NCBI RefSeq assembly: GCF_001519055.1
Contig: NZ_KQ954287.1
Span: forward strand, 124,001 to 188,000
Source: Novosphingobium sp. Fuku2-ISO-50
GTDB taxonomy: Bacteria; Pseudomonadota; Alphaproteobacteria; Sphingomonadales; Sphingomonadaceae
Reading direction: 5' to 3'
DNA: 64,000 nt
Shown here: piece after piece, positions 46,130-54,235 of the stretch
Position numbering within the stretch: position 1 is the stretch's first letter
Layout of the letters: each line of letters begins with the position of its first letter
Notes under the pieces: model-generated
The model's input: only the letters and a program-made list of their open reading frames with translations
Database searches by the model: none
Told to the model about the DNA's origin: nothing
Made by a program: the position numbers and the translations under genes

Positions 46130-47214
46130 GGCCGCACTCCCACGCCGCCCGACAGCGTCGGCACATCAAGCGCAGCAAAACCATAATGCGACAGCCAGCG
46201 GGCATCGCCGTCAAAGAACGCGCGCAAGTCATCCATCCCGTATTTGAGCATGGCCAGCCGGTCGACCCCGGTGCCAAAGGCAAACCCCTGCCATTCGTCG
46301 GGATCGAGCCCGCCCGCCGCGATCACATGACGGTTGACCATGCCCGAGCCGAGCACTTCCATCCAGCCGCCGTCGGCCGTGTCGCCGCCGCCGCCGATCA
46401 CGCGCTTGCCGCCCACCAGCGTATAGCCGACATCGACTTCGACCGAGGGCTCGGTAAACGGGAAATAGCTCGGCCGCAGCCGCAGGACGATGTCCTCACG
46501 CTCGAAAAACGCCTTGAGAAAGGTTTCCAGCGTCCATTTCAGGTGTCCGAGGTGAATCCCCTTGTCGATCACCAGCCCTTCGATCTGGTGAAACATCGGC
46601 GTGTGCGTGGCATCGCTGTCCGAGCGATAGACCCGGCCCGGCGCGATGATCCGCAAAGGCGCGCCTGCGCCCAGCATCGTGCGGATCTGCACCGGCGAGG
46701 TGTGTGTGCGCAACAGCATCGAGCGGCCCGCATCGTCGCGATCGGGGAAATAGAAGGTATCGTGCATCGCGCGCGCCGGATGCGTTTCGGGCATGTTGAG
46801 CGCGGTGAAATTGTGCCAGTCGTCTTCGATTTCGGGCCCGCTGGCGACGGCAAAGCCCATATCGGCGAAAATCTCGGCCAGTTCGTCCATCACCTGGGAA
46901 ACCGGGTGGACCGATCCGCGCGGGGTTTCGGGTGCGGGCAGCGACAGATCGACGCGTTCGGCGGCCAGCCGGGCATCGAGCGCGGCGTTTTCCAGCGCCC
47001 CCTTGCGCGCGGCAAGCGCCGCGGTGACCTGTTCGCGCGTGGCATGGATGCGCGGCCCTTCGGCCTGACGCTGATCGGGAGTCATGCTCCCCAGCGTCTT
47101 GAGCAGGGCCGAAACCCAGCCTTGTTTGCCCAATGCGGCAACGCGCAAGGCTTCGACCGCATCAAGCGTGTCGGCTGCGGCAATCGCCGCCAAAGTCTGA
47201 TCAAGTTGTTCCAT
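46126..47214 (-). CDS. pheS: Phenylalanyl-tRNA synthetase alpha subunit
   Basis: A 362-residue catalytic subunit. The N-terminal coiled-coil (about 1-85) precedes the class II core with motif 2 region [14 protein letters not shown] and motif 3 region [20 protein letters not shown] 47214 ([11 protein letters not shown]) is the normal start; the longer frame runs into the leader. A strong hairpin lies between rplT and this gene. Confidence 0.97.
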   Translation of the reverse strand: MEQLDQTLAAIAAADTLDAVEALRVAALGKQGWVSALLKTLGSMTPDQRQAEGPRIHATREQVTAALAARKGALENAALDARLAAERVDLSLPAPETPRGSVHPVSQVMDELAEIFADMGFAVASGPEIEDDWHNFTALNMPETHPARAMHDTFYFPDRDDAGRSMLLRTHTSPVQIRTMLGAGAPLRIIAPGRVYRSDSDATHTPMFHQIEGLVIDKGIHLGHLKWTLETFLKAFFEREDIVLRLRPSYFPFTEPSVEVDVGYTLVGGKRVIGGGGDTADGGWMEVLGSGMVNRHVIAAGGLDPDEWQGFAFGTGVDRLAMLKYGMDDLRAFFDGDARWLSHYGFAALDVPTLSGGVGVRP

Positions 47215-47274
47215 GATGCCCGGCTCGCTAGCGTCAATCGCGCCGGAATCCAACCAAAAGAGCGGCCCAAAGCA

Positions 47275-47304
47275 AAGGGCGCCGTCCTTGCGGACGACGC
47301 CCTT
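47275..47304 (-). terminator. GNRA-loop hairpin between rplT and pheS (terminator or attenuator)
   Basis: In minus-strand RNA, AAGGGCGUCGUCC-GCAA-GGACGGCGCCCUU folds into a 13-bp stem with one G-U pair and a GCAA tetraloop, followed by UGCUUUGGG. It would separate rpmI-rplT from pheST or control read-through into pheS. A Phe-rich leader peptide as in enterobacteria was not found. Confidence 0.6.
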
Positions 47305-47330
47305 GCCAAATTTGACGCTTTCCGACGCGA

Positions 47331-47693
47331 TCAGGCGGCGGGGAGCGCTGCCTTCGCCTGCGCGATGATGGCGGTGAAAATGCCGCCTTCGTTCATCGCC
47401 AGATCGGCCATCGACTTGCGATCGAGTTCGATCCCGGCCAGCTTGGTGCCGTGAATGAACTGCGAATAGGTCAGGCCTTCGGCGCGAACGGCCGCGTTGA
47501 TACGCTGAATCCACAGGGCGCGGAACGTACGCTTTTTGACCTTGCGGTCGCGATAAGCATACTGGCCGGCCTTTTCGACGGCCTGGCGCGCGACGCGGAT
47601 GGTATTCTTGCGCCGGCCGCGATAGCCCTTGGCGGCATCAAGAAGACGCTTGTGCTTGGTGCGGGTAGTAGTACCGCGCTTGATACGGGGCAT
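47331..47693 (-). CDS. rplT: 50S ribosomal protein L20
   Basis: A 120-residue, highly basic ribosomal protein with the classical [16 protein letters not shown] start and the NAAVR...YSQF region. It follows rpmI by 12 bases and the two form the usual operon. L20 represses this operon translationally in many bacteria; no L20-binding pseudoknot was worked out here. Confidence 0.98.
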   Translation of the reverse strand: MPRIKRGTTTRTKHKRLLDAAKGYRGRRKNTIRVARQAVEKAGQYAYRDRKVKKRTFRALWIQRINAAVRAEGLTYSQFIHGTKLAGIELDRKSMADLAMNEGGIFTAIIAQAKAALPAA

Positions 47694-47705
47694 CTGTCAG
47701 TCTCC

Positions 47706-47909
47706 TCAGTTGAGCCCGTAGGGCGCCCACTTCTTGATCACCTTTGCATCCGCATCGGAGATCACTTCAGTGCCGCGGTTCTGACGGATGTACTTGGCAT
47801 TGTGGCTCATCAGGCGGTGACGCTTGCCGGCAACGCCGTGCTTCACTTTGCCCGACGCGGTGATCTTGAAGCGCTTCTTCACACCGCTCTTGGTCTTGAG
47901 CTTGGGCAT
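47706..47909 (-). CDS. rpmI: 50S ribosomal protein L35
   Basis: A 67-residue ribosomal protein starting [26 protein letters not shown] lies seven bases upstream of the ATG. In the 144-base leader (47910-48053) the minus strand has TTGCCT-17-TAAGGG as a possible promoter and two copies of GGCTGCCA. infC is not adjacent. Confidence 0.97.
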   Translation of the reverse strand: MPKLKTKSGVKKRFKITASGKVKHGVAGKRHRLMSHNAKYIRQNRGTEVISDADAKVIKKWAPYGLN

Positions 47910-48053
47910 TTTCGTCTCCTCGGTTTCTGGCAGCCTGAACTCGCCGTGGCAGCCCTGATGGCCAGGCGAATCTCATGCGGCGTGCCGGATGAAGCTGGGG
48001 CCCTTAGGCACCGCCGCACCAAAAGGCAAGCGGATTGGGCCTGAAAGCGATCC

Positions 48054-48962
48054 TTACCCCCGACCAATCGCGCTGCGGTCGAACGGAGTGGTCTGGTAGA
48101 CTTCGTTGATCCAGTTGCCGAACAGGATGTGCCCGTTGCCGCGCCAGGTGTTGAGCGGGCGCGCCGCGGGGTCGTCGCCGGGGAAATAGTGGCGGGGCAC
48201 ATAGGCGCCTTCGTCGCGGGCATATTCATTGGCCAGCGTCAGCGTGTCGTATTCGAGATGGTTGAACATGTGCAGCGCGCGGTGCGCCGGATCGTCGATC
48301 AGGCACAGGCCCACTTCGTCGCTTTCCGCCAGCACGGTCAGCCCGGCATTCTTCGGCAGATCTTCGGCGCGCACTTCGCTCCAGCGCGAGACGGGCACAT
48401 CGAAACGGTCGGGCAATCCGCGCAGCCAGGGCGTGGCCGGCGCGCGGTTCCAGTGCGCAAACACGCCCGAAGCCTTGGTATCGAGCGTGTGCTTGTCGAC
48501 GCCGTGAAAGTGATAGAGCGCGGCCATCGCCCCCCAGCATACCGTCAGCATGCGGTGGACATTGGTCTGGCTCCAGTCGAAAATCCGGGCCAGTTCATCC
48601 CAATAGGTCACTTGCGTATAGGGGATGGTTTCGACCGGCGCGCCGGTGACGATCAGGCCGTCGAACTTTTCCGCGCCCACGTCGCTCCACGGGCGATAGA
48701 ATTCGGCGATATGCCCGGCGGCGGTGTTCTTGCTGACATGGTCCGAGATCCGCAGCAGTTCCAGATCCACCTGCAAGGGCGTCGCGCCGAGCACGCGCGC
48801 GATCTGCGTTTCGGTGGTGATCTTGTCCGGCATCAGGTTCAGCAACGCGATGCGCAAGGGGCGAATGTCCTGCCGCGCCGCCTCGGACTCGCTCATCACG
48901 ATCACGCCTTCGGCTTCGAGCGTGCGGCGAGCGGGCAGGTTGTCGGCAATGCGAATCGGCAC
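48054..48962 (-). CDS. metAA: Homoserine O-acetyltransferase, MetA family
   Basis: Activates homoserine for methionine synthesis. With GTG 48962 as start, preceded by AGAGGA seven bases upstream, the 302-residue protein keeps E. coli MetA numbering exactly: the catalytic Cys falls at 142 (TVCWGAMAA). Residue 111, known to decide acyl donor in this family, is Glu (TGAPVE), which predicts acetyl-CoA and not succinyl-CoA. His and Glu of the triad lie in HMFNHLEYD and NEYARD. A longer frame starts near 49175 but covers a structured leader. Confidence 0.92.
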   Translation of the reverse strand: MPIRIADNLPARRTLEAEGVIVMSESEAARQDIRPLRIALLNLMPDKITTETQIARVLGATPLQVDLELLRISDHVSKNTAAGHIAEFYRPWSDVGAEKFDGLIVTGAPVETIPYTQVTYWDELARIFDWSQTNVHRMLTVCWGAMAALYHFHGVDKHTLDTKASGVFAHWNRAPATPWLRGLPDRFDVPVSRWSEVRAEDLPKNAGLTVLAESDEVGLCLIDDPAHRALHMFNHLEYDTLTLANEYARDEGAYVPRHYFPGDDPAARPLNTWRGNGHILFGNWINEVYQTTPFDRSAIGRG

Positions 48963-49051
48963 GGGGGGTTCCTCTATCGGGGGCAACCGGACAGGGGACG
49001 CCATCGGCGCAGACAGGAATGGGGGCATTGGCTCCGTTTGGTTGCCGCTGC

Positions 49052-49144
49052 GGCCACATCCCTTCGCTTGCGCAAAGGCGCCACCTTGCCCGGATACCGG
49101 CAGGTTGGCGTCGGGATACGAGATCCCAACTCTTGATGCTGGCC
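49052..49144 (-). promoter_or_regulatory. SAM-I-clan-like riboswitch candidate in the metA leader
   Basis: In minus-strand RNA a closing stem GGCCA-g-CAUC/GAUGUGGCC (49135-49144 with 49052-49060) surrounds AAGAG, a 7-bp hairpin (49111-49129), an asymmetric hairpin (49079-49110) and a GCAA-loop hairpin (49061-49078). The AUC-AAGAG joint and the P3-type internal loop GCC-AA-CC/GG-U-GGC match the SAM-binding core of SAM-I (GGC-AA-CC/GG-U-GCC), with one base pair exchanged. The kink-turn and pseudoknot of standard SAM-I are not seen. It sits 90 bases before the metA start, where such a switch is expected. Confidence 0.65.
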
Positions 49145-49184
49145 GTGATTTAGGCGCAGCGGCGCCCGATTGCAACCGTAGCCG

Positions 49185-49964
49185 TCAATGCCCGCAGGCG
49201 AGCGCTTCGACCACATCGTCCAGACGCGCCGGATCGCCCAGCGCCAGGACATGCCCGCTGGTGCCATTGCGCAAGGGCTCTCCGGTCCAGTCGGCCATGA
49301 CCCCGCCCGCGCCTTCGACCACCGGCACCAGCGCCGCCCAGTCGTAAACCTTGAGATTGGATTCGCACACGACGTCGAGATGCCCGCTCGCCAGCATCGC
49401 ATAGTTGTAGCAATCGCCGCCCATGACCATGCGTTTGTGATCGGTCTTTGCCGCCAGCGCCATGAAGTGTTCGCCGTCGTGGTCGCTGAAATAGTGCGGC
49501 CCGGTCGTGGCAATCGCAGCTTCGGCCAGCGAAGGACAAGGCCGCGTGCGCACTTCGCGCCCGTTGAACAGCGTCGGCTGGCCGATCACGCCGATCCAGC
49601 GCTCCTTGAGAATCGGCTGATCGATCACGCCGAGCACGGGAAAGCCATCGACCAGAAGCGCAATCAGCGTGCCGAACAGCGGGCGCCCGGCGACAAAGCC
49701 GGTGGTGCCGTCGATCGGATCGAGCACCCATTCGCGGCCCGACGTGCCCGGCGCCACGCCGAATTCTTCACCGATCACGCCGTCGCCGGGCATTTGCGCG
49801 GCCAGGATCGCGCGCATGGCCTCTTCGGCGGCGCGGTCGGCGGCGGTCACCGGCGTCTTGTCCCCCTTGCGCTCGAACGCGGCGGCGCGAAAATGGGGGC
49901 GGATGGCGGCCCCTGCGGCATCGGCAAGACGGTGGGCGAGAGCGATTTCGGCGTCGAGTTTCAT
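49185..49964 (-). CDS. Inositol-monophosphatase family phosphatase (HisN-type histidinol phosphatase)
   Basis: A 259-residue Mg-dependent phosphatase. Metal-binding motifs EEFG (Glu), DPIDGTTGF and the C-terminal YDWAALVPVVEGAGG are present, in the spacing of the IMPase/HisN family. Many alphaproteobacteria use HisN for histidinol-phosphate; CysQ/SuhB roles cannot be excluded. ATG 49964 gives MKLDAEIALAHRLAD. Confidence 0.88.
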   Translation of the reverse strand: MKLDAEIALAHRLADAAGAAIRPHFRAAAFERKGDKTPVTAADRAAEEAMRAILAAQMPGDGVIGEEFGVAPGTSGREWVLDPIDGTTGFVAGRPLFGTLIALLVDGFPVLGVIDQPILKERWIGVIGQPTLFNGREVRTRPCPSLAEAAIATTGPHYFSDHDGEHFMALAAKTDHKRMVMGGDCYNYAMLASGHLDVVCESNLKVYDWAALVPVVEGAGGVMADWTGEPLRNGTSGHVLALGDPARLDDVVEALACGH

Positions 49965-50141
49965 GGTCCAGCGGCATGGCAATCAGGGCGGGCAAGGTCA
50001 AGCGGATGCAGCGGCCACGGCGCGACCGACCAGACGACATCACCATTTTGGCAGGATGCCCGCTTGACCAAGGGTGATCATTTTGCCCATTCCCTATATC
50101 GTGGTCCGTAGCAGGAAAGCCGCAAGGGGGCGTCCGATCCG

Positions 50142-51146
50142 ATGAATCGTCCGACTTCCCCTGTCGCAGACGCCGGCACGTCGCTGCGCGGCGTTGGCAT
50201 TTCGCTGCGCGGCGCCGGCATTTCGTTGCGCGGCGCTGGCGCGCACGATGGTCGGCCCAGACCCTTCAGCCGCGCACCGGCAGCCGACCTTGCCCCCTGG
50301 GTCGCGCGGTTTTATGTTTCGAGCGTTGCCTTGGCCGACGGGTATGTCCTGTCCTGCGGGGTGTTCAGCGAAAGCGCGAATTTGCGCATCCAGCTTGATG
50401 GGGACTGGCGCGCGCAAAGCGCCGACGGGCTTGAAGTGCGCGGGCGCGACGCAATCCTGTTTGGCCCGCAATCGCGGCGCATGCCGATCGAGGTGCGCGG
50501 CGGATTTACCAGCGTGGGTATCGCGTTTCGCCCAGGCGCAGTGCGCATGCTGGGCAAGCTGTCGGAAAACACCATTGTCGATCGCCTGACCGACCCGACA
50601 CAGATCGGTATCGCCCCTGCGTCATGGCTCGACTTGTTTACCCCCGATGCCGGGCACGAGGAATGGTGCCAACGCATGGAGCAGGCCTTGCGTGCGATCA
50701 TCGCGCAGCGCGCAGCGGGCGCGCCCGACCCGGTCAGCGCCCTGTTCGAGCGGATCAGCTATATCAATCCGTCGATGACGGTCGCCCAGTGCGCGGCGGA
50801 CCTCGGCGTCGAGATCAGGCGATTGGAGCGCATTGTCCGGCGCGATTTCGGAATGACTCCGAAACAGGTTCTGCGCCGCGCCCGCGCGCTCGACGTGGCC
50901 AGCCACTTGCGCGGGGTGGCCGACCACGACGAGGCCGAGGCGCTGATGCTGCGCTATTACGACCAGAGCCACCTGAACCGCGATTTCACCGCATTGATCG
51001 GGCTGAGCCCGCGCCAGTTTGCCAAACAGCCGCAACCGCTGATGACGCTGTGCCTCGAAACGCGCCAATCGCGCCGACTGGAAATACTCGAGCGCATCGC
51101 GCCGGGCGAATCGCCGCCCTGGCACGCACCCGTACCCGATGACTGA
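50142..51146 (+). CDS. AraC-family transcriptional regulator with repeated N terminus
   Basis: A 334-residue regulator. Residues 14-34 are three tandem copies of SLRG[VA]G[IA], encoded by 21-bp DNA repeats. An effector-type domain (about 50-210) follows, and the C-terminal AraC DNA-binding domain (about 215-310) has MTVAQCAADLGVEIRRLERIVR and the second helix region FTALIGLSPRQFAK. It is divergent from the HisN-type gene with 177 bases between. Target unknown. Confidence 0.88.
   Translation: MNRPTSPVADAGTSLRGVGISLRGAGISLRGAGAHDGRPRPFSRAPAADLAPWVARFYVSSVALADGYVLSCGVFSESANLRIQLDGDWRAQSADGLEVRGRDAILFGPQSRRMPIEVRGGFTSVGIAFRPGAVRMLGKLSENTIVDRLTDPTQIGIAPASWLDLFTPDAGHEEWCQRMEQALRAIIAQRAAGAPDPVSALFERISYINPSMTVAQCAADLGVEIRRLERIVRRDFGMTPKQVLRRARALDVASHLRGVADHDEAEALMLRYYDQSHLNRDFTALIGLSPRQFAKQPQPLMTLCLETRQSRRLEILERIAPGESPPWHAPVPDD
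50181..50243 (+). repeat. Three 21-bp in-frame tandem repeats in the AraC gene
   Basis: Units start at 50181, 50202 and 50223 (TCGCTGCGCGGCG followed by TTGGCATT, CCGGCATT or CTGGCGCG). They encode SLRGVGI, SLRGAGI, SLRGAGA and keep the frame. The third copy has more differences. Confidence 0.9.
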
Positions 51147-51182
51147 TCCGGGCCTGCGCAGGCAGGCGCCGGACCGGTCCTG

Positions 51183-51246
51183 CCTCAATCGAACCCCGCC
51201 TCAGTCGAACCCCGCCTCAATCAAACCCCGCCTCAATCAAACAGGG
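51183..51246. repeat. Four 16-bp tandem repeats over the prs stop codon
   Basis: CCTCAATCGAACCCCG-like units begin at 51183, 51199, 51215 and 51231 with one to four differences between copies. On the minus strand each contains TGA; the last copy covers the prs stop (51233-51235). The 16-base period puts TGA in all three frames of any read-through. Confidence 0.9.
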
Positions 51247-52168
51247 AGCTGACCGAGCTTTCGTCGGCAATACGGCGCACCGCTTCGCCGATCAGCGGCG
51301 CGATCGTCAGCACGCGGATGCGGTCGCAGTCGCGCGTCGCCTCGGTCGGCAGGATGGTGTCGGTGATCACCAGTTCCTTGAGCGCGGAATTGCCGACGCG
51401 CGCGACCGCGCCACCCGACAGGACGCCGTGCGTGATATAGGCGGCAACGCCTTTGGCACCGGCATCGAGCAGGGCCTGCGCCGCGTTGCACAGCGTACCG
51501 CCCGAATCGATGATATCGTCGATCAGGATGCACATGCGATCCTTGACCTCGCCGATGATGTTCATCACTTCGGACTGGCCGGGGCGATCGCGACGCTTGT
51601 CGACAATGGCCAGCGGCGCGTTGTTGAGCCGCTTCGCCAGCGCGCGGGCGCGGACCACACCGCCGACGTCGGGCGAGACCACCATCAGCCCTTCATGGCC
51701 ATAGCGGGTCTGGATGTCGGCGGCCATGACCGGCGCGGCAAACAGGTTATCCGTCGGGATGTCGAAAAAGCCCTGGATCTGCCCGGCGTGCAAGTCGACC
51801 GCGAGCACGCGGTCGGCGCCTGCCGTGGTGATCAGATTGGCGACCAGCTTGGCCGAAATCGGGGTGCGCGGGCCGGGCTTGCGGTCCTGCCGGGCATAGC
51901 CGAAATAGGGCACAACGGCCGTGATCCGCTTGGCCGAGGCGCGGCGCAGCGCATCGATGCAGATCAGCAGTTCGAGCAAATTGTCATTGGCCGGAAAGCT
52001 GGTCGACTGAACGATGAACACGTCTTCGCCGCGCACGTTCTCGTGGATTTCGACGAAGACTTCCTCGTCGGCAAAGCGCCGCACCGAAGCCTCGGTCAGC
52101 GGCAGTTCCAGATAGGCCGCAATGGCCCGCGCGAGCGGCAGGTTGCCGTTGCCCGACATGATCTTCAT
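51233..52168 (-). CDS. prs: Ribose-phosphate pyrophosphokinase
   Basis: Makes PRPP from ribose 5-phosphate and ATP for purine, pyrimidine, histidine, tryptophan and NAD synthesis. The 311 residues include the ATP loop [20 protein letters not shown], the metal ligand region [17 protein letters not shown], the signature [13 protein letters not shown] and the PRPP loop [16 protein letters not shown] 52168 gives [20 protein letters not shown]. It is transcribed leftward into the stop-region repeat array. Confidence 0.97.
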   Translation of the reverse strand: MKIMSGNGNLPLARAIAAYLELPLTEASVRRFADEEVFVEIHENVRGEDVFIVQSTSFPANDNLLELLICIDALRRASAKRITAVVPYFGYARQDRKPGPRTPISAKLVANLITTAGADRVLAVDLHAGQIQGFFDIPTDNLFAAPVMAADIQTRYGHEGLMVVSPDVGGVVRARALAKRLNNAPLAIVDKRRDRPGQSEVMNIIGEVKDRMCILIDDIIDSGGTLCNAAQALLDAGAKGVAAYITHGVLSGGAVARVGNSALKELVITDTILPTEATRDCDRIRVLTIAPLIGEAVRRIADESSVSSLFD

Positions 52169-52191
52169 GGGTTGCCTGCTTTCGTCCCTAG

Positions 52192-52219
52192 TGACCAAGC
52201 TCAATTGACCAAGCTCAAA
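52192..52219. repeat. Two 14-bp tandem repeats upstream of prs
   Basis: TGACCAAGCTCAAT (52192-52205) is followed directly by TGACCAAGCTCAAA (52206-52219), 24 bases upstream of the prs ATG on its 5' side. It is in the prs leader or promoter region. Confidence 0.7.
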
Positions 52220-52350
52220 TCGCCCTGTTGCCGGGCGTCGACCTGCGTGTTGCCCTGCCGTTGCGAATCGGCAGGATGCGCTTGGCCGGGGCCTTAGCCC
52301 ATGATGACAGCTTTGCAACACATCGGAAGGTCACGAGCGGTGGACAGCGC

Positions 52351-52380
52351 TTGATGCAGGCCCCATTTGGACCGTAGGAT
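52351..52380 (+). promoter_or_regulatory. Candidate sigma-70 promoter of nadE
   Basis: TTGATG (52351-52356), an 18-base spacer and TAGGAT (52375-52380) resemble -35/-10 boxes. A transcript would begin about 52387, immediately before the large hairpin of the nadE leader. Prediction only. Confidence 0.4.
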
Positions 52381-52389
52381 AGCGATGCG

Positions 52390-52476
52390 GCGCGGCACCG
52401 GCCCGCTTTCCAACCCGACCGGCCGACGACGGGCGCCTTGTGCGCGGTCGGGTGGGCGAGCGGGCCGGTGCCGCGC
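52390..52476 (+). promoter_or_regulatory. Large nested stem-loop in the nadE leader
   Basis: Two perfect 18-base arms (52390-52407 and 52459-52476; GCGCGGCACCGGCCCGCT and its complement) enclose a 5x5 internal loop, a second perfect 9-bp stem (52413-52421/52445-52453) and a 23-base apical region. It is the strongest folded element seen in the window. Its left arm recurs, 26/28 identical over the 28 bases 52393-52420, at 20088-20115. Confidence 0.7.
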
Positions 52477-52478
52477 TT

Positions 52479-52504
52479 CATAATTCGCCCCTTCGCGAAT
52501 TATG
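52479..52504 (+). promoter_or_regulatory. AT-rich hairpin or operator just before nadE
   Basis: CATAATTCGC (52479-52488), loop CCCTTC, GCGAATTATG (52495-52504): a perfect 10-bp inverted repeat two bases after the large stem-loop and 21 bases before the nadE ATG. It could be an operator for a repressor or a second RNA hairpin near the ribosome site. Confidence 0.55.
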
Positions 52505-52525
52505 CCAAAGACTTGACGGGACATC

Positions 52526-54196
52526 ATGGCCGACAGACTGATCATCACGCTTGCCCAGCTCAACCAGCAGGTTGGCGATCTTGCCGCCAATGCCGCGTCA
52601 GTGCGCCGCGTCCGGGCCGAAGCGCGCGACAGCGATCTCATCGTCTTTCCCGAAATGCACCTCATCGGCTATCCGCCCGAGGATCTGATCCAGAAACCCG
52701 CGCTGATCGAACGCGCCGCGCAGGAACTTGAAAAGCTGGCGCGCGAAACCGCCGACGGCGGCCCTGCACTGCTCGTCGGCAGTGTGTTCGTGCGCGATGG
52801 CGCGCTTCACAACGGGGTCGCGCTGCTCGAAGGCGGACGGATCGCGGCGGTGCGTTTCAAGTACGAATTGCCCAATTACGGCACATTTGACGAAAAACGC
52901 TATTTCCTGCCCGGCCCGCTGCCCGAACCGGTGCTGTTCAAGGGCGCGATGCTTGGCCTGCCGATCTGCGAAGACATCTGGCACCCCGACGTCTGCCGCC
53001 ACCTTGCGCAACTGGGCGCGGAAATCTTCATCTGCGTCAATGGCAGCCCCTATGAAATCGACAAGGACGTGCTGCGCATCGATGGCGTGGCCAAGCGCCG
53101 CGCGATCGATACCGGCATTCCGCTCGCCTATCTCAACCGCGTCGGCGGGCAGGACGAGATCGTGTTCGACGGGGCCAGCTTTGTCGTCGGCCCCGAAGGC
53201 GCGCTGTGGGTCCAGGCGCCCGATTGGGAAGAAGCGGTGATCCGCACCGAATGGAACCGGGTCAGCGTCGGAGCGGGCGGCAGCCGGTGGCGCTGCAAGG
53301 CGGGCGAACTCGCCGAACCGACGGAACATCCCGAAGACATCTATTGCGCGATGGTCCTGGGCCTGCGCGATTACGTCGACAAGAACAGGTTCCCCGGCGT
53401 CGTGCTCGGCCTGTCGGGCGGAATCGATTCGGCGATCACCGCCGCGATCGCCGTCGATGCGCTGGGCGCAGACCGCGTGTGGTGCGTCATGCTGCCCAGC
53501 CGCTATACCAGCCAGGAAAGCCTCGATGACGCCGCCGCTTGCGCGGCGCTGCTCGGCACCCGGCTCGACACCATCCCGATCGAGCCTGCCGTTGCCGGGT
53601 TTTCCGCCATGCTGGCGCCGGTCTTTGCCGATCGCGCGCCCGACCTTACCGAAGAAAACCTGCAATCGCGCATTCGCGGCACGACCTTGATGGCGCTGTC
53701 GAACAAGTTCGGCCCGATGCTGATCACCACCGGCAACAAGAGCGAGATGAGCGTCGGCTATGCGACGATCTATGGCGACATGAACGGCGGCTACAACCCG
53801 ATCAAGGACGCCTACAAGACCACGGTCTTTGCCATTTCGGAATGGCGCAACACCCGCCGGCCCAAGATCGGGCTCGGCCCCGACGGCCCGGTCATGCCCG
53901 AACGCATCCTGACCAAGCCGCCCAGCGCCGAATTGCGCCCCGATCAGAAGGATTCTGATTCGCTGCCCGACTATCCGGTGCTCGATGCCATCCTCAATGA
54001 CCTGATCGAACAGGAACGCAGCGTCGACCAGATCGTGGCCGAAGGTTTTGACCGCGCCACGGTCGAACGCATCGAACGCCTGCTCCATATCGCCGAATAC
54101 AAGCGCCGCCAGGCCCCGCCGGGGGTCAAGCTGGGCATGCGCAATTTCGGCCGCGACCGGCGTTACCCGATCACCCATGGATTTCGCACGGCGTGA
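52526..54196 (+). CDS. nadE: Glutamine-dependent NAD+ synthetase
   Basis: Last step of NAD synthesis: amidates nicotinate adenine dinucleotide with ammonia from glutamine. The 556-residue protein has an N-terminal nitrilase-type glutaminase domain (about 1-250; Glu in FPEMHL, Lys in KYELPN, Cys in PICEDIW) and a C-terminal synthetase domain with the PPi loop LGLSGGIDSAI. ATG 52526 has only a weak ribosome site (GACGGGAC), and the leader is highly structured. Confidence 0.97.
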   Translation: MADRLIITLAQLNQQVGDLAANAASVRRVRAEARDSDLIVFPEMHLIGYPPEDLIQKPALIERAAQELEKLARETADGGPALLVGSVFVRDGALHNGVALLEGGRIAAVRFKYELPNYGTFDEKRYFLPGPLPEPVLFKGAMLGLPICEDIWHPDVCRHLAQLGAEIFICVNGSPYEIDKDVLRIDGVAKRRAIDTGIPLAYLNRVGGQDEIVFDGASFVVGPEGALWVQAPDWEEAVIRTEWNRVSVGAGGSRWRCKAGELAEPTEHPEDIYCAMVLGLRDYVDKNRFPGVVLGLSGGIDSAITAAIAVDALGADRVWCVMLPSRYTSQESLDDAAACAALLGTRLDTIPIEPAVAGFSAMLAPVFADRAPDLTEENLQSRIRGTTLMALSNKFGPMLITTGNKSEMSVGYATIYGDMNGGYNPIKDAYKTTVFAISEWRNTRRPKIGLGPDGPVMPERILTKPPSAELRPDQKDSDSLPDYPVLDAILNDLIEQERSVDQIVAEGFDRATVERIERLLHIAEYKRRQAPPGVKLGMRNFGRDRRYPITHGFRTA

Positions 54197-54235
54197 TGGT
54201 CTGGCGCGCGCCGGTCGAAACGCTATAGGGCAGGC

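Noticed and set aside
47215..47330. A PheM-like leader peptide before pheS
   Set aside because: Only a TTG-initiated frame with scattered Phe codons was found; no ATG, no ribosome site, no run of Phe codons.
48963..49175. N-terminal extension of metA
   Set aside because: The start at 48962 has a good ribosome site and restores E. coli numbering of Cys142 and residue 111; the extension overlaps a structured leader.
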